This document shows, one piece after another, positions 40,727-48,742 of a DNA stretch of 64,000 bases; within the stretch, counting starts at the first letter, position 1, and every line of letters starts with the position of its first letter. The notes under the pieces are model-generated. The model did not search any database, was not told the DNA's origin, and worked only from the letters and a program-made list of their open reading frames with translations. Made by a program: the position numbers and the translations under genes. Source of the DNA: Candidatus Blautia intestinavium. GTDB lineage: Bacteria > Bacillota > Clostridia > Lachnospirales > Lachnospiraceae. The stretch spans positions 51,265 through 115,264 of the forward strand of contig DXGV01000051.1 of the NCBI GenBank assembly GCA_019113745.1. Direction: 5' to 3'.

Positions 40727-40782
40727 ATTATACAAAAATCGAACAAAATTGTCAATAAATCGCACAACATATTTTGTTCGAT
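40727..40782 (-). promoter_or_regulatory. Toxin-antitoxin promoter with 12-bp perfect inverted repeat
   Basis: Minus strand TTGACA (40750-40755)-17 bp-TATAAT (40727-40732); ATCGAACAAAAT (40738-40749) and ATTTTGTTCGAT (40771-40782) are exact reverse complements. Confidence 0.85.
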
Positions 40783-40927
40783 ATTCGTATGGAGATGAAA
40801 CATAAAACCATATGCAATTCGCACGACGCACAGCAAGCATAAGATATCGTTCGAAAAATTGTGTTTTCAAGAGGGTATATACCCCGTAATTTCAAAGAGA
40901 AAAGGTGGCGGGCAATCAGATTTTTAG

Positions 40928-42043
40928 CTAATTTTTATAAATTTGATCTCTGATAAACTCATACAGCTTTACCACCGCGTCCCCATGGATCTGCTCTCTC
41001 TGGCATTTCACCATTTTCTCAGCGGCCTCCGCGTCCCGCATCAGAGCGATTCCCTTTTCTGCCTGTCCTTTCACGGTATCGGCGGACCAGCTCATCCCGG
41101 CCCGGACAAAGAATTTACGGTTGACTGTCTCGCATCCCGGGATGGGCGCGGTATGGATCATGGGTACGCCGACAACCGCCGCCTCAGTGGATGTAAGGCC
41201 GCCCGGCTTTGTAAAGAGCACGTCGCAGGCTCTCAGGTATAAGGGCATCTGAGTGGTAAACCCAAGGATTTCCATTCTCTCTTCCCCGGAATATTTTTTC
41301 TTCAGCTTCTGTTCTGCCTTCTGATTGCTTCCGCAGACAACGATTATTCTTTCTTCCTCTGTCCTTGTAAGAAGTTCTTCTATCAGCTCGTCCAGGTCTC
41401 CGGCTCCCATACTGCCGCCTGCCGCCAGAAAATATTTTTCGTCCTGCTTCAGTCCCAGTTTTTTCCTGGCTTCTGCCCTGGATGTGTTTTTTCTGCAGGC
41501 TCTTGATACAGGAATACCGAAAGGAAGCAGCTTTTCCTCTGGGATCCCACGTTTCACACAGGATTTCCGCAGGGCTTCATGGGACATAACGTAATAGTCG
41601 CAGTCTGTTTCCTCCCAGAAAGGAATACAGGTATAGTCTGTCATAACCGCCACTGTAAGCGGCAGCTTCATTCCCTTTCTTTTCATGTAGGTAATGGTTT
41701 CCGCAGGATAAAGATGGGGCATCACCAGCACATCCACCGGATGCTCCTTCAAATATTGATCCAGATATTTCGCCATTCTTCCGTTAAGATAATAAACCGG
41801 GGATTTTTTCGCAAGTTTGCTGACTCCCATTCCCAGCTTATAAGCGGCACCAAACAGTCTGGGAGTCTTTTTTACAATCTGAACATAGCCGTCTCCCACC
41901 AATTTGGAAACGCCTTCTCCTGCCAGACAGAGATAATCAAGAACATAGGCTTCATCGCCTCTGTCCTGCATTTCTTCCGCAATGGCCCGGGCGGCGGAAT
42001 TGTGGCCGCCTCCTGTATTACATGATAAAATCAGCGCCTTCAT
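40928..42043 (-). CDS. Processive diacylglycerol/MGDG-synthase-like glycosyltransferase (GT28 family)
   Basis: ILSCNTGGGHNSAARAIAEEM...KPGGLTSTEAAVVGVPMIHTAPIPG. Confidence 0.9.
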   Translation of the reverse strand: MKALILSCNTGGGHNSAARAIAEEMQDRGDEAYVLDYLCLAGEGVSKLVGDGYVQIVKKTPRLFGAAYKLGMGVSKLAKKSPVYYLNGRMAKYLDQYLKEHPVDVLVMPHLYPAETITYMKRKGMKLPLTVAVMTDYTCIPFWEETDCDYYVMSHEALRKSCVKRGIPEEKLLPFGIPVSRACRKNTSRAEARKKLGLKQDEKYFLAAGGSMGAGDLDELIEELLTRTEEERIIVVCGSNQKAEQKLKKKYSGEERMEILGFTTQMPLYLRACDVLFTKPGGLTSTEAAVVGVPMIHTAPIPGCETVNRKFFVRAGMSWSADTVKGQAEKGIALMRDAEAAEKMVKCQREQIHGDAVVKLYEFIRDQIYKN

Positions 42044-42660
42044 TCAAGCCTCCATTCTTCTCCCCGCCGGAAGGCCTCGTTTGCCTTCAGACAGTGCTTG
42101 TGAACTACGATTGCCGACATCAGGATACATCCCAGCAGAATTGTTCTGTGGGGTATTGTGAATATAGAAAGGACTGTGAACAGCAAAAAAGCATATACGC
42201 TTTTTCTTGTATTTGATTTTACAGGAAGCACAACCGCAAAAAGGAGATAGCATCCGATCAGAAGCAGCAGCGGATGACTCACCGGATACAGTCCGATCAG
42301 AACGCCGAAGGAAACAGCGATCGCTTTTCCCCCATGGCCTTTCCGGAAAATCGAATGTGCGTGTCCGAAAACAGGCGCCGCCATGACCAGTGCAAATTTC
42401 CAGGAATCCATCCCCAGCCTTCTGGCGCAGGCTGCCACCGGTATAAACCCCTTTCCGATATCCGCCAGAAGAACAAGTATTCCGCAGAGCATGCCTCCGC
42501 ATACAAAAGCGTTGAAAGTTCCCGGATTCCCGTCCTCAGACTCTTTCTCCACATCTTTCCCGTACAGCAGCATTGGGATCAGTCTGCCAAAAAGGATACT
42601 TCCTGCCAGAAATCCCGCGACGATATAAAAATCATATCCATATTTCATCATTTCAAACAA
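42040..42660 (-). CDS. PlsY-family glycerol-3-phosphate acyltransferase-like membrane protein
   Basis: AGFLAGSILFGRLIP...NPGTFNAFVCGG...FGHAHSIFRKGHGGKAIAVSFG motifs. Confidence 0.82.
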   Translation of the reverse strand: MFEMMKYGYDFYIVAGFLAGSILFGRLIPMLLYGKDVEKESEDGNPGTFNAFVCGGMLCGILVLLADIGKGFIPVAACARRLGMDSWKFALVMAAPVFGHAHSIFRKGHGGKAIAVSFGVLIGLYPVSHPLLLLIGCYLLFAVVLPVKSNTRKSVYAFLLFTVLSIFTIPHRTILLGCILMSAIVVHKHCLKANEAFRRGEEWRLE

Positions 42661-42729
42661 CTCCTGTGCAAATCAATTATATCCATGTATCCCGTTATTT
42701 TCTATATCTGCCACGTCAGTATAGTCAGA

Positions 42730-43632
42730 TTATAACAGCAGGCTCCAGATACAGATGGTAGGCAGAGACAGCAGCGTGGAAAAAATCACCATCTTTGTGG
42801 CAAAAGCCGGTTCCATGTCGTATTTTTCCGCCAGGATACTTGTAGTGGCTCCGGCAGGCATTGCGGCCAGAAGAACACAGATTCCAAACGCAGTTCTGTC
42901 CAGCGGAAGAAAACGGCAGACAGCATAAACTGCCGCGGGTATGATGATCAGACGGTGAATCGTATATTTCACTACTGTTCTGTCCCAGAAGTCTCTTATA
43001 TTGATATCCGCAAGTATCATCCCGATCACCATCATGGACATAGCGGTATTACAGTTTCCCACAGCAGTCACCATACCGTCCAGTCCCGGCGGAAGCTGGA
43101 TGTCTGCAAGCATAAACATAATGCCCAGAATACAGGCCAGGATACAAGGATGGGTCAGGACTTTTTTTATCGTCTGTTTTTTGTCGCTGGTACCGGAAAA
43201 GACCGCCAGTCCGGAGGACCACATCATGATCCTCTGAGGGATCAGATAGATGCTTGCCAGCATAAGCCCCTCCGCTCCGTAAACGCCTTCTGCTATTGGA
43301 TTTCCCAGAAAGCCCGCATTAGAGCATATCGTTCCGTATCTAAGACATTTCTGCCTTCCTTCCGGTTCCTTACAAAATGCTATTTTCCCATATATTACGC
43401 AAAATGCCTGGATAAATACAGAAATGATCAGAACTTCCAGATAAGATAAAAATCCATTTTCAGCTGGGCTGTCCAGAAAAGCCCGCAGAATGTTACAGGG
43501 CAGAATCACATAAATCACCATATCATTTATATTTTTCTGTCCCTGGGGACCTACTATATGAATTCTTTTTAAAACAAATCCCACCGCTACCAGAAGAAAA
43601 ATCGTAATCTGCAGTGTAACAAGTGTCTCCAT
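42730..43632 (-). CDS. AEC-family (auxin efflux carrier-like) transporter
   Basis: Ten-TM pattern; NAGFLGNPIAEGVYG, VLLAAMPAGATTSILAEKYD. Confidence 0.88.
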   Translation of the reverse strand: METLVTLQITIFLLVAVGFVLKRIHIVGPQGQKNINDMVIYVILPCNILRAFLDSPAENGFLSYLEVLIISVFIQAFCVIYGKIAFCKEPEGRQKCLRYGTICSNAGFLGNPIAEGVYGAEGLMLASIYLIPQRIMMWSSGLAVFSGTSDKKQTIKKVLTHPCILACILGIMFMLADIQLPPGLDGMVTAVGNCNTAMSMMVIGMILADINIRDFWDRTVVKYTIHRLIIIPAAVYAVCRFLPLDRTAFGICVLLAAMPAGATTSILAEKYDMEPAFATKMVIFSTLLSLPTICIWSLLL

Positions 43633-43727
43633 ACTTTCCTTCTTTCCTCTTTTTCACATTCACAGTTTAGCACAACCGCCGAAGCAGTGCAACCAACAGC
43701 CTGCCTCCATGTGTTACAATATTTTTC

Positions 43728-43757
43728 TTGACGCTTCCCACATAGACATGCTACAAT
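43728..43757 (+). promoter_or_regulatory. Promoter of MATE copy 1
   Basis: TTGACG-18 bp-TACAAT; same arrangement in copy 2 (48516-48545). Confidence 0.65.
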
Positions 43758-43760
43758 CAT

Positions 43761-43848
43761 TTCATCCAAAACCTGGTGTGGATTTTTCTGGTCAGGCCAC
43801 TTTTCGCCACACAACTGTCATACAGCAGTTGTGTGGCTTTTGTTTTGT
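43761..43848 (+). ncRNA. Candidate cis-regulatory leader with intrinsic terminator upstream of MATE copy 1 (guanidine-IV/mepA class is the first hypothesis)
   Basis: CATCCAAAACCTGGTGTGGATTTTTCTGGTCAGGCCAC then terminator GCCACACAACTG(43806-43817)/CAGTTGTGTGGC(43826-43837)+TTTTGTTTT, about 95 nt before the MATE ATG; GTGTGG could pair with CCACAC as antiterminator. Confidence 0.65.
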
Positions 43849-43940
43849 CCGAAACGATATTTTCATTCTACTTTCCGGCCTGCTCCAAAACTGCAAAAAA
43901 AGAGCCGTATAACGGCTGAAAACGGAGGAATCAGATAAAA

Positions 43941-45269
43941 ATGAACGAAACATTTATGAAAGAAAGACCGGTATTTCCATTAATCATGTCCATGGCGCTT
44001 CCCATGGTGATCTCCATGCTGGTCAATTCCCTTTACAATATCGTGGACAGCTACTTTGTCGCCAAGATCAGTGAAGACGCTATGACGGCTCTGTCTCTGG
44101 TCTATCCTGTCCAGAATTTCATTAACGCCGTCGCCATCGGTTTCGGCGTGGGAATCAACGCTCTGATCGCCTTTTATCTTGGGGCGGAAAATAAAAATGC
44201 CGCAGACGCCGCAGCTACCCGGGGCACTGTACTGACAGTTGTCCACGGAATCCTCATGACTGTAGGCTGTATTGCTTTTATGCCGCATTTTCTCCGCTTT
44301 TTTACTTCAGACGAAAACATCATCAGCCTGGGACTGCGCTACTCCAATATTGTTTTCGCCTTTTCCGTTATTATCACCCTTGATCTTTCCTTTGAAAAGA
44401 TCTTTCAGGCTCTTGGAAAAATGAAAGTCACCATGATCGCCCTGATGTGTGGCTGTGTTACCAACATTATCCTGGATCCGGTAATGATCTTCGGTCTGGG
44501 GCCTTTCCCCGAAATGGGAATTGAGGGGGCCGCTCTTGCTACAGGAATCGGGCAGGTGGTAAACCTTGCCATCTATCTTGTTATCTATAAAGCCCGCCCT
44601 GTCAGTGTGCGCATCACCGGAAAATATCTGAAGCCGGATAAAGGAATCGATCTGCGTCTGTATTCCATAGGTATCCCAGCGGCTCTGAACCTGGCCCTGC
44701 CTTCCCTTCTCATCTCTGTACTGAACAGCCTGCTGGCTGCCTTCTCTCAGAGCTATGTAGTGATCCTGGGAATCTACTATAAGCTGCAGACCTTTCTGTA
44801 TCTTCCGGCCAGCGGAATCGTTCAGGGAATGCGTCCAGTGATCGGCTACAATTACGGCGCGGGAGAATATAAGAGAGTCCGGAAAATCTATCTTGTCACT
44901 CTGGCCATGAGCAGTGTCATTATGATCGCCGGCACAATTATCTGCCTTGCCGTTCCCGGACAGCTCATAGGGCTCTTTACTGCCAATGAGACCACGGTCC
45001 AGGCGGGAAAAACAGCGCTCCGCATTATCAGCGCCGGATTCCTTGTCTCCGCAGTTTCTGTAACCTCTTCCGGCGCTCTGGAGGGACTGGGAAAGGGAAC
45101 CGCTTCTCTGGTGATCTCTCTCTGCCGTTATGTGATCGTCATTCTTCCGGCCGCTTTCCTTTTAAGCAGGATATTCGGCGCTGCCGGAGTATGGAACGCA
45201 TTCTGGATCGCAGAGGCGGTTACAGCCATAGTTTCCTTTATGATCAGCAGGAAGAAGGTTTATCTTTGA
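43941..45269 (+). CDS. MATE-family efflux transporter (copy 1)
   Basis: 12-TM MATE protein; near-identical paralogue at 48743-50071. Confidence 0.95.
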   Translation: MNETFMKERPVFPLIMSMALPMVISMLVNSLYNIVDSYFVAKISEDAMTALSLVYPVQNFINAVAIGFGVGINALIAFYLGAENKNAADAAATRGTVLTVVHGILMTVGCIAFMPHFLRFFTSDENIISLGLRYSNIVFAFSVIITLDLSFEKIFQALGKMKVTMIALMCGCVTNIILDPVMIFGLGPFPEMGIEGAALATGIGQVVNLAIYLVIYKARPVSVRITGKYLKPDKGIDLRLYSIGIPAALNLALPSLLISVLNSLLAAFSQSYVVILGIYYKLQTFLYLPASGIVQGMRPVIGYNYGAGEYKRVRKIYLVTLAMSSVIMIAGTIICLAVPGQLIGLFTANETTVQAGKTALRIISAGFLVSAVSVTSSGALEGLGKGTASLVISLCRYVIVILPAAFLLSRIFGAAGVWNAFWIAEAVTAIVSFMISRKKVYL

Positions 45270-45315
45270 TCTATTTCTCCGGCGGGTTATCCCTGCCGGG
45301 GATTTTTCAGGTATA

Positions 45316-45425
45316 TTGCAATCTGAAAATACATATGCTATAATGCCGATAGGCTAAAAGATAGAAGTTATCCATGTCGGATAGCAGACGAAAACCCCAG
45401 AGGCTGCATCTCTGGGGTTTTCTAT
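45316..45425 (+). ncRNA. Candidate small RNA copy 1 (own promoter, two hairpins, intrinsic terminator)
   Basis: TTGCAA-17 bp-TATAAT (45316-45344); GTTATCC/GGATAGC hairpin (45367-45385); terminator AAAACCCCAGA..TCTGGGGTTTT (45391-45421). Confidence 0.6.
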
Positions 45426-45509
45426 TTCCTTTTATCTTCATATTTCAGCGCTCCTATAGCCAAAGATTATCCTTGCGTACTGCTTTCAGCGGAATATAAT
45501 ATATCCGTC

Positions 45510-45806
45510 TTACTTCTCCTTTGAAAAAGCCGCTTTGTATATCTCTTCCTGCTCCGGCAGATGAGTCACAAAGCCTACGGGAATTTTATTGTCCGTGGCC
45601 TCTATGATCTTTTTTGCTCCTTCCGGGCCAAAAGCCCCGCAGAGCTCGATACAGCCGATCCCTTCCTCTTTATACAGTTCCCGGGCCGCTTCAGCTGCCT
45701 CCTGTATATTTGGAACGCCAATGATCCTGGCTGTTCCGTTGTGGATCACAGCCCTGTCCTTTTTACTGTCAAAGTTATTTCCCAAAATCAAAAACGCAAA
45801 TTTCAT
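45510..45806 (-). CDS. Conserved small protein of unknown function (DUF6506-like)
   Basis: MKFAFLILGNNFDSKKDRAVIHNGTARIIGVPNIQEAAE...; family name from memory. Confidence 0.6.
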   Translation of the reverse strand: MKFAFLILGNNFDSKKDRAVIHNGTARIIGVPNIQEAAEAARELYKEEGIGCIELCGAFGPEGAKKIIEATDNKIPVGFVTHLPEQEEIYKAAFSKEK

Positions 45807-45832
45807 CTGAACTTTCTCCTTAAAATATTATT

Positions 45833-46222
45833 CTAATCAAGAGACTTCAATTTCTCTACAGTATCGTACATAATGGACAGACATTTTTCAAATTCCTCTT
45901 TGGAAACTGTGTAGAAATCATCACCCGGATAACGGGCGTCAAAATAGAAATCTGTAAGATATGCCAGTCCCACTGTGTCCAGTTTTAACCCTGGATGCAT
46001 ATCGTTCAGTTTTGACGCTATTTTCTTCATATTATGTTTTCTGAGCAGATCCGACACATCCTCTTCCAGAACTGTCCGGTCCAGATATCCCTTTAGAAAT
46101 TTTTCTGCCACTTGCTGACACTGTACCGCAAGCTGATTATAAAATGTATTTCCTGTTTTTAACACGGATTCCAGATACTGCAGATCATTTTCCGCTATAT
46201 CAATATAAGTGTTCCTGATCAT
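45833..46222 (-). CDS. HEPN-domain protein (MNT/HEPN module)
   Basis: DIAENDLQYLESVLKTGNTFYNQLAVQCQQVAEKFLKGYL, overlapping the MNT gene. Confidence 0.88.
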   Translation of the reverse strand: MIRNTYIDIAENDLQYLESVLKTGNTFYNQLAVQCQQVAEKFLKGYLDRTVLEEDVSDLLRKHNMKKIASKLNDMHPGLKLDTVGLAYLTDFYFDARYPGDDFYTVSKEEFEKCLSIMYDTVEKLKSLD

Positions 46223-46587
46223 TCTACGACCTCCAGAAGCAATTTTTTATCTCTGCTGATTTCTCTTTGAAAAGTCTGGCTGCCAAATTCAGCATTTTCA
46301 TAGGTATATACTACATCTGTCCGGATTCCCTCTATATCCTCGTCCAATGTCCAGCGAATCATTGCTGAAAGTGTCCGGTCAGTGATTCTTTTTTCCGTCA
46401 GTATCAAAAGATCCACGTCACTGGTGCTCCTGACTTCTCCTCTGGCGCAGCTTCCGAAAAGATATACTTTTTTCAGCCCTGGGATTCTGGCCTTTATCAG
46501 ATAGTCCAGGTCATGAGTAATCTTATTCTGAAATCTTATCGGAAGATTTTCATATTCTTTTTTATATATTTTCACATGATCAGCCAA
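46219..46587 (-). CDS. MNT-type nucleotidyltransferase
   Basis: KVYLFGSCARGEVRSTSDVDLLIL motif. Confidence 0.93.
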   Translation of the reverse strand: MADHVKIYKKEYENLPIRFQNKITHDLDYLIKARIPGLKKVYLFGSCARGEVRSTSDVDLLILTEKRITDRTLSAMIRWTLDEDIEGIRTDVVYTYENAEFGSQTFQREISRDKKLLLEVVE

Positions 46588-46617
46588 ATTAATTTTCCTC
46601 CATCTGTCGTATTCGGC

Positions 46618-47328
46618 TTATTCCGACCGCTTTCCTATGATTCCAATGAGATTCATATATCTTCCGCCGTCTGCCCGAAGCATTTTCCGGTCTTCTGCGG
46701 CATAGGGATTGTCTGTACCCAGCCAGTCCTTCCATGCCTGAGAAAAACAGGACATTTCCCATATTCTGAGGTTGTCCAGCCCCTTCTCGAATTTCGGCCT
46801 CCACCATTCGATAGAATGCCACATTGCCAGAGCTTCCTCTTCCCAGTATGGCTTCATTTCCTCCGGAATGTTTTCATGTACTTCATATTTCATACCCGGA
46901 ACGGCTATTGCCGCAATTCCGTCTTTTTTCAGCAGCGGACGCACTTTTTCCGGGAAAAAGGTATCGTTATTTCCTACATAATGATAGGCGTCCACACTGA
47001 CCACCGCGTCAAAAAATTCTTCTGCAAAAGGCATATCCTGCGCATCTGCATGTATGGGAATTATCAGATCATCTACCCCGTTTTTCAGAAACCGCCTGTA
47101 ATTATCTGTGGCGGATATCCAAAGATCCAGAGCAAATACCTGTACTCCATACTCCTTTGCCAGAAAAACGGAAGTCAGTCCGTTTCCGCAGCCCAGATCA
47201 AGAACTCTCATTCCGGATTTCAGCGGAACTTCATTCAAAAGCTCCTCCAGAATCATCATAGAGTTGGGGCCCATCATATTTTCCTTCAGAAAATTTTTGT
47301 CATACTTTTCTGTTTTATAAAAATTCAT
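46618..47328 (-). CDS. Class I SAM-dependent methyltransferase
   Basis: MRVLDLGCGNGLTSVFLAKEYGVQVFALDLW; start MNFYKTEKYDKNF at 47328. Confidence 0.9.
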   Translation of the reverse strand: MNFYKTEKYDKNFLKENMMGPNSMMILEELLNEVPLKSGMRVLDLGCGNGLTSVFLAKEYGVQVFALDLWISATDNYRRFLKNGVDDLIIPIHADAQDMPFAEEFFDAVVSVDAYHYVGNNDTFFPEKVRPLLKKDGIAAIAVPGMKYEVHENIPEEMKPYWEEEALAMWHSIEWWRPKFEKGLDNLRIWEMSCFSQAWKDWLGTDNPYAAEDRKMLRADGGRYMNLIGIIGKRSE

Positions 47329-47344
47329 ATTATCTGCCTTTCCT

Positions 47345-48385
47345 TCAGGGAGTGACCGCATATTTGATCACATGATCTTTCTTATTCTCAAACACGTCGT
47401 AGGCGTCCATGATCTCATCCATGCCGCACCTGTGCGTGATCAGAAATCCTGCGTCCAGTTTTCCGCAGGCCGTCAGATCCATGATCTCCTGACAGTAACT
47501 TCCATCCACTCCGCCGGTTTTAAACACCAGGTTCTTTCCGTACATATCCGGAAGAGGAAGCGTCTGCGGTTCCTCATACATTGCCACAATCACTACTACC
47601 GCGTTGGGACGGGCGATTTTCCACGCTGTCTGGAAGGTATCCTTTCCTCCCGCCACTTCAAAGACTGTATCCGCGCCTCTTCCGTCGGTCAGACTTTGTA
47701 CCGCTTCTTCTATATTATCTCTGCCCGGCATAAGTATCACATCTGCCAGCCCTTTTTCCTTCGCAAGATTCAGCCTGTATTCGTCTGTATCTATCGCAAT
47801 GATTCTGGCAGGTGTATACAGACGGGCGCAGAGCATCGTACATAAACCTGTGGGTCCCGCGCCGACAACAGCTACTGTATCCGCAGATTTTATCTCGCCG
47901 ATTTTCGCGGCCCAGTACCCTGTTGACAGAATATCTCCATTGAATAACGCCTGCTCGTCCGTCACGGAATCAGGAATCAGTGTAAGGCCATTGTCTGCAA
48001 AAGGAATTCTGGCATACTCGGCCTGACCGCCGTCAATACGGCATCCCAAAGCCCATCCGCCATGTTCGTCCGTACAGTTATTCACAAACCCCCGTTTGCA
48101 GAAAAAACATTTTCCGCAGAATGTCTCCACATTCACCGCCACACGGTCGCCGGGTTTTACTTTCTTCACCGCGCTTCCGGTCTTCACCACTTCTCCCACA
48201 AATTCATGGCCCAGAATCGTTCCCGGCACGGCTCTCGGCACAGCCCCGTGTTTGATATGGATGTCGCTGGAACAGATCGTAGTCAGAGTTACCTTAACGA
48301 TCGCGTCCTTTTCATCCATGATTTCCGGCACAGGACGTTCTTCAAGAACGATCTGCCCGTCTCCCTTATATACAACTGCTTTCAT
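47345..48385 (-). CDS. Zinc-dependent alcohol dehydrogenase (MDR family)
   Basis: GHEFVGEVVKTGSAVKKVKPGDRVAVNVETFCGKCFFCKRG; GAGPTGL. Confidence 0.93.
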   Translation of the reverse strand: MKAVVYKGDGQIVLEERPVPEIMDEKDAIVKVTLTTICSSDIHIKHGAVPRAVPGTILGHEFVGEVVKTGSAVKKVKPGDRVAVNVETFCGKCFFCKRGFVNNCTDEHGGWALGCRIDGGQAEYARIPFADNGLTLIPDSVTDEQALFNGDILSTGYWAAKIGEIKSADTVAVVGAGPTGLCTMLCARLYTPARIIAIDTDEYRLNLAKEKGLADVILMPGRDNIEEAVQSLTDGRGADTVFEVAGGKDTFQTAWKIARPNAVVVIVAMYEEPQTLPLPDMYGKNLVFKTGGVDGSYCQEIMDLTACGKLDAGFLITHRCGMDEIMDAYDVFENKKDHVIKYAVTP

Positions 48386-48515
48386 TCCATCCGCCGCCTC
48401 TCATAATTTTATATAGTTCTATTGTAGCATTAACAAAAGACAGATGCCATTACTTTTCCGGAGAGTTGCACATCTGATTTGCCATAAAATTTAATCGCCG
48501 GGATTTAAAATCTTC

Positions 48516-48545
48516 TTGACGCATTCTCCTGTGGCGTGCTACAAT
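48516..48545 (+). promoter_or_regulatory. Promoter of MATE copy 2
   Basis: TTGACG-18 bp-TACAAT. Confidence 0.65.
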
Positions 48546-48548
48546 CAT

Positions 48549-48636
48549 TCCATCCAAAACCTGGTGTGGATTTTTCTGGTTAAGCCACTTTTCGCCACAC
48601 AACTGTCATCCGGCGGTTGTGTGGCTTTTCTTTTGT
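48549..48636 (+). ncRNA. Candidate cis-regulatory leader with intrinsic terminator, copy 2
   Basis: CATCCAAAACCTGGTGTGGATTTTTCTGGTTAAGCCAC then GCCACACAACTG(48594-48605)/CGGTTGTGTGGC(48614-48625)+TTTTCTTTT; stem kept by a T-G pair where copy 1 has T-A. Confidence 0.65.
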
Positions 48637-48742
48637 CCGAAGCGTTACTTCTCCCAGCGTACGCTCCGCTCTTTTAATTTCCGGCCTGTTCCAGAATTAC
48701 AAAAAAGCCGCATTACAGCTGAAAACGGAGGCTCAGATAAAA

